DNA of 64,000 bases, taken from Bifidobacterium magnum. Its GTDB lineage: Bacteria > Actinomycetota > Actinomycetes > Actinomycetales > Bifidobacteriaceae. The stretch is taken from contig NZ_JGZB01000002.1 of the NCBI RefSeq assembly GCF_000741255.1, positions 62,001-126,000 on the forward strand. Direction: 5' to 3'. The position numbers and the translations under genes are program-made. This document shows, one piece after another, positions 62,504 to 64,000 of this stretch. Each line of letters opens with the position of its first letter. Within the stretch, counting starts at the first letter, position 1. Below the pieces are notes generated by a model. The model was not told the origin of the DNA and searched no databases. It saw only the letters and a list, made by a program, of their open reading frames with translations.

Positions 62504-64000
62504 ATGATGAGGACTGATCTGCTGGACAAGATTTCGGGCCCGCAGGATGTCAAACATCTCACACCGCAGGAATTGGTGGAACTGTGCAAGGAGATCCGGA
62601 CGGCGTTTGTGGCGTTCGGCAAGGAACACGGTGGCCATATCGGATCGAATCTGGGCCTGGTGGAGGCGAGTGTCGCGTTGCACTACGTGTTCGACTCTCC
62701 GCAGGACAAAATCATTTTTGACGTGTCGCATCAGGCGTATGCGCATAAAATGCTGACGGGCCGCGCCGACGCGTTCACCAAGGCGGAACAGTTCGGTACT
62801 GTCACGGGCTTTACGAACCCCGCGGAAAGCGAGCACGACCAGTTTGTGCTTGGACACACGGGCACGGCAATCTCGTTGGCGTGCGGCATGGCGCAGGCGC
62901 GCAACCTGGCGCATGAACACGGCCAGACGACCGACGTGAACAATGTGGTGGCGATTATCGGCGACGGCGCGCTCAGCTCGGCCGTCGCGTTCGAAGGCCT
63001 GAACAACGCCGGTTGCCAGCAGGGCAATCTCATCATTGTGCTCAACGACAATGAAATGTCGATTGCGGAAAACCATGGCGGCATGTATGGCACGCTCGCC
63101 AAGATGCGCGAATCGGGCGGTTCCTACCAGCCCAACCTGTTCGAAGCGTTCGGACTCGACTACCGCTATGTGGAAGGCGGCAACGACGTGAACGCGCTCG
63201 TCAAGGCATTCCAGGACGTCAAAAACAGCGAACAGCCGATTGTGGTGCACATCCACACCACGAAGGGCCTTGGCATGGACGCGCAAGACGCCGAACATGG
63301 CGTCCGCGAAGGCCATTGCGAACGCAACCACTGGCAGGATCCGCTGCGCGACGAAGGCAAACCGTTGGGTGCGCGCAAATACTATGGTCAAAAAGTCATG
63401 GACCATATTCGCGCCAGGCTCGTGGGGGAACCCAACGTCGTGGTGATTTCCCCGGCCACGCCGGGCTCGAACGGCATTGTGCCCGAGTTCCGCAAGGCCG
63501 CCGGATCGCATTACGTGGACACGGGCATCACCGAAGAACACGCGGTCTCTTACGCCTCGGGACTGGCCAAGGCGGGATGCCGTCCCGTGGTGGCCACCAG
63601 CGCCACATTCTTCCAGCGCACTTTCGACCAGTTGCAACAGGAAGTGTCGCTCAACGGCCAGCCCGTGACGCTATTGTCGTTCGGCGGCGGCATGACGGGC
63701 GCCGACAACACGCATTCGGGCGCATTCGACATCGCCATGTTCGGCAACATTCCGGGGCTCACCTGTTTGGCTCCGACGAGCGCCAGCATGCTGCTCGACA
63801 TGGTCGACTGGTCCACGAGCCTTGAGAACACCAAGCCCGTGGTCATCCGCGTCCCAGGAAACGCCGTGCTGCAAGCCGACCGTGGCGGCCTGGATGAGAC
63901 CCCAGTAAACGTGCAGGCCGCGCTGCATGCGCGCATCGAAGGGCACGGACAGCCGTGGAGCCGCTATGTGACGCGCCAGCATGGATCGCAAGTCGCGCTT
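62504..64000 (+). CDS. dxs: 1-deoxy-D-xylulose-5-phosphate synthase (3' end outside window)
   Basis: DXS condenses pyruvate and glyceraldehyde-3-phosphate in the non-mevalonate isoprenoid pathway, using thiamine diphosphate. 499 codons are visible and the frame is open to the right edge. The start of the protein has the DXS pattern GGHIGSNLGLVEASVALHYV, then FDVSHQAYAHKMLTGR, the ThDP/Mg motif IIGDGALSSAVAFEGLNNAG and LNDNEMSIAENHGGM; the central domain shows VDTGITEEHAVSYASGLAKAG. Compared with core DXS proteins the D-x-x-H-Q-x-Y context is kept, but a related transketolase-like paralogue cannot be excluded. GAGGGGGAA precedes ATG 62504. Confidence 0.85.
   Translation, partial: MMRTDLLDKISGPQDVKHLTPQELVELCKEIRTAFVAFGKEHGGHIGSNLGLVEASVALHYVFDSPQDKIIFDVSHQAYAHKMLTGRADAFTKAEQFGTVTGFTNPAESEHDQFVLGHTGTAISLACGMAQARNLAHEHGQTTDVNNVVAIIGDGALSSAVAFEGLNNAGCQQGNLIIVLNDNEMSIAENHGGMYGTLAKMRESGGSYQPNLFEAFGLDYRYVEGGNDVNALVKAFQDVKNSEQPIVVHIHTTKGLGMDAQDAEHGVREGHCERNHWQDPLRDEGKPLGARKYYGQKVMDHIRARLVGEPNVVVISPATPGSNGIVPEFRKAAGSHYVDTGITEEHAVSYASGLAKAGCRPVVATSATFFQRTFDQLQQEVSLNGQPVTLLSFGGGMTGADNTHSGAFDIAMFGNIPGLTCLAPTSASMLLDMVDWSTSLENTKPVVIRVPGNAVLQADRGGLDETPVNVQAALHARIEGHGQPWSRYVTRQHGSQVAL

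Noticed and set aside
1-64000. Mobile elements, prophage or recent islands
   Set aside because: No transposase, integrase, phage gene, att-like repeat or abrupt composition change was seen; the galactoside island is typical of the genus.
1-64000. tRNA genes
   Set aside because: I checked the longer intergenic gaps by eye for cloverleaf arms and T-loop motifs and found only the tmRNA; a tRNA search program would be decisive.

Overview
The window is about 64 kb of high-GC chromosome from an actinobacterium, almost certainly a Bifidobacterium. The clues are the tmRNA tag peptide (AKSNNRTEFALAA, close to the tag I recall for bifidobacteria), a lactose/galactoside island with a GH2 and a GH42 beta-galactosidase, GPH-type symporters and a LacI regulator, the gene order of the dcw cluster, and several TTG/GTG or apparently leaderless starts. 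I cannot name the species. No insertion sequence, prophage, CRISPR array or tRNA gene was recognised; most of the window is conserved core genome.

Layout. 1-128: 5' end of a HelD-like helicase on the minus strand. 323-14300: division and cell wall (dcw) cluster, rsmH-ftsL-ftsI-(MurE-like pseudoenzyme)-murF-mraY-murD-ftsW-murG-murC-ftsQ, all on the plus strand and tightly packed. It has no mraZ in front, and the murE slot holds a degenerate protein. 14397-18795: map, an HdeD-like membrane protein, the M13 peptidase pepO and an SSB paralogue. 19028-19424: tmRNA (ssrA). 19482-22545: a pair of palindromic repeats, gltA, and rlmH/dapD on the minus strand. 22693-28527: a tiny apparently leaderless membrane protein, prfB, ftsE, ftsX, a secreted PcsB-like CHAP protein and smpB.

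28769-31606: a polar amino-acid ABC transporter. 31741-35856: glmS, an RluA-type pseudouridine synthase, a 73-aa lipoprotein and a glycerate kinase gene disrupted by three single-base contractions. 36021-44051: a small membrane protein, an orphan sugar-binding lipoprotein, coaX (minus) and a complete five-gene oligopeptide ABC operon. 44171-54663: lactose/galactoside island: lacI-type regulator, lacZ (GH2, minus), two tandem paralogous GPH symporters and a GH42 beta-galactosidase. Three promoter regions in this island carry an AGTAA-N6-TTACT-like palindrome and the regulator promoter carries a variant, which suggests one local regulon. 54740-60033: GNAT acetyltransferase, alr, dgt, dnaG. 60368-64000: an exported protein of unknown function, an ArsB/SLC13-like transporter, and a DXS gene running off the right edge.

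The main themes are peptidoglycan precursor synthesis and division (dcw, ftsEX with its likely hydrolase, alr, dapD, glmS), trans-translation (ssrA and smpB, about 9 kb apart), and uptake plus hydrolysis of lactose and galacto-oligosaccharides. No clearly new multi-gene system is visible. The most interesting signals are the MurE-like pseudoenzyme, the shared lac-island operator, the palindromic repeats before gltA, the long low-complexity tails on FtsW, FtsQ and FtsE, and the broken glycerate kinase gene.
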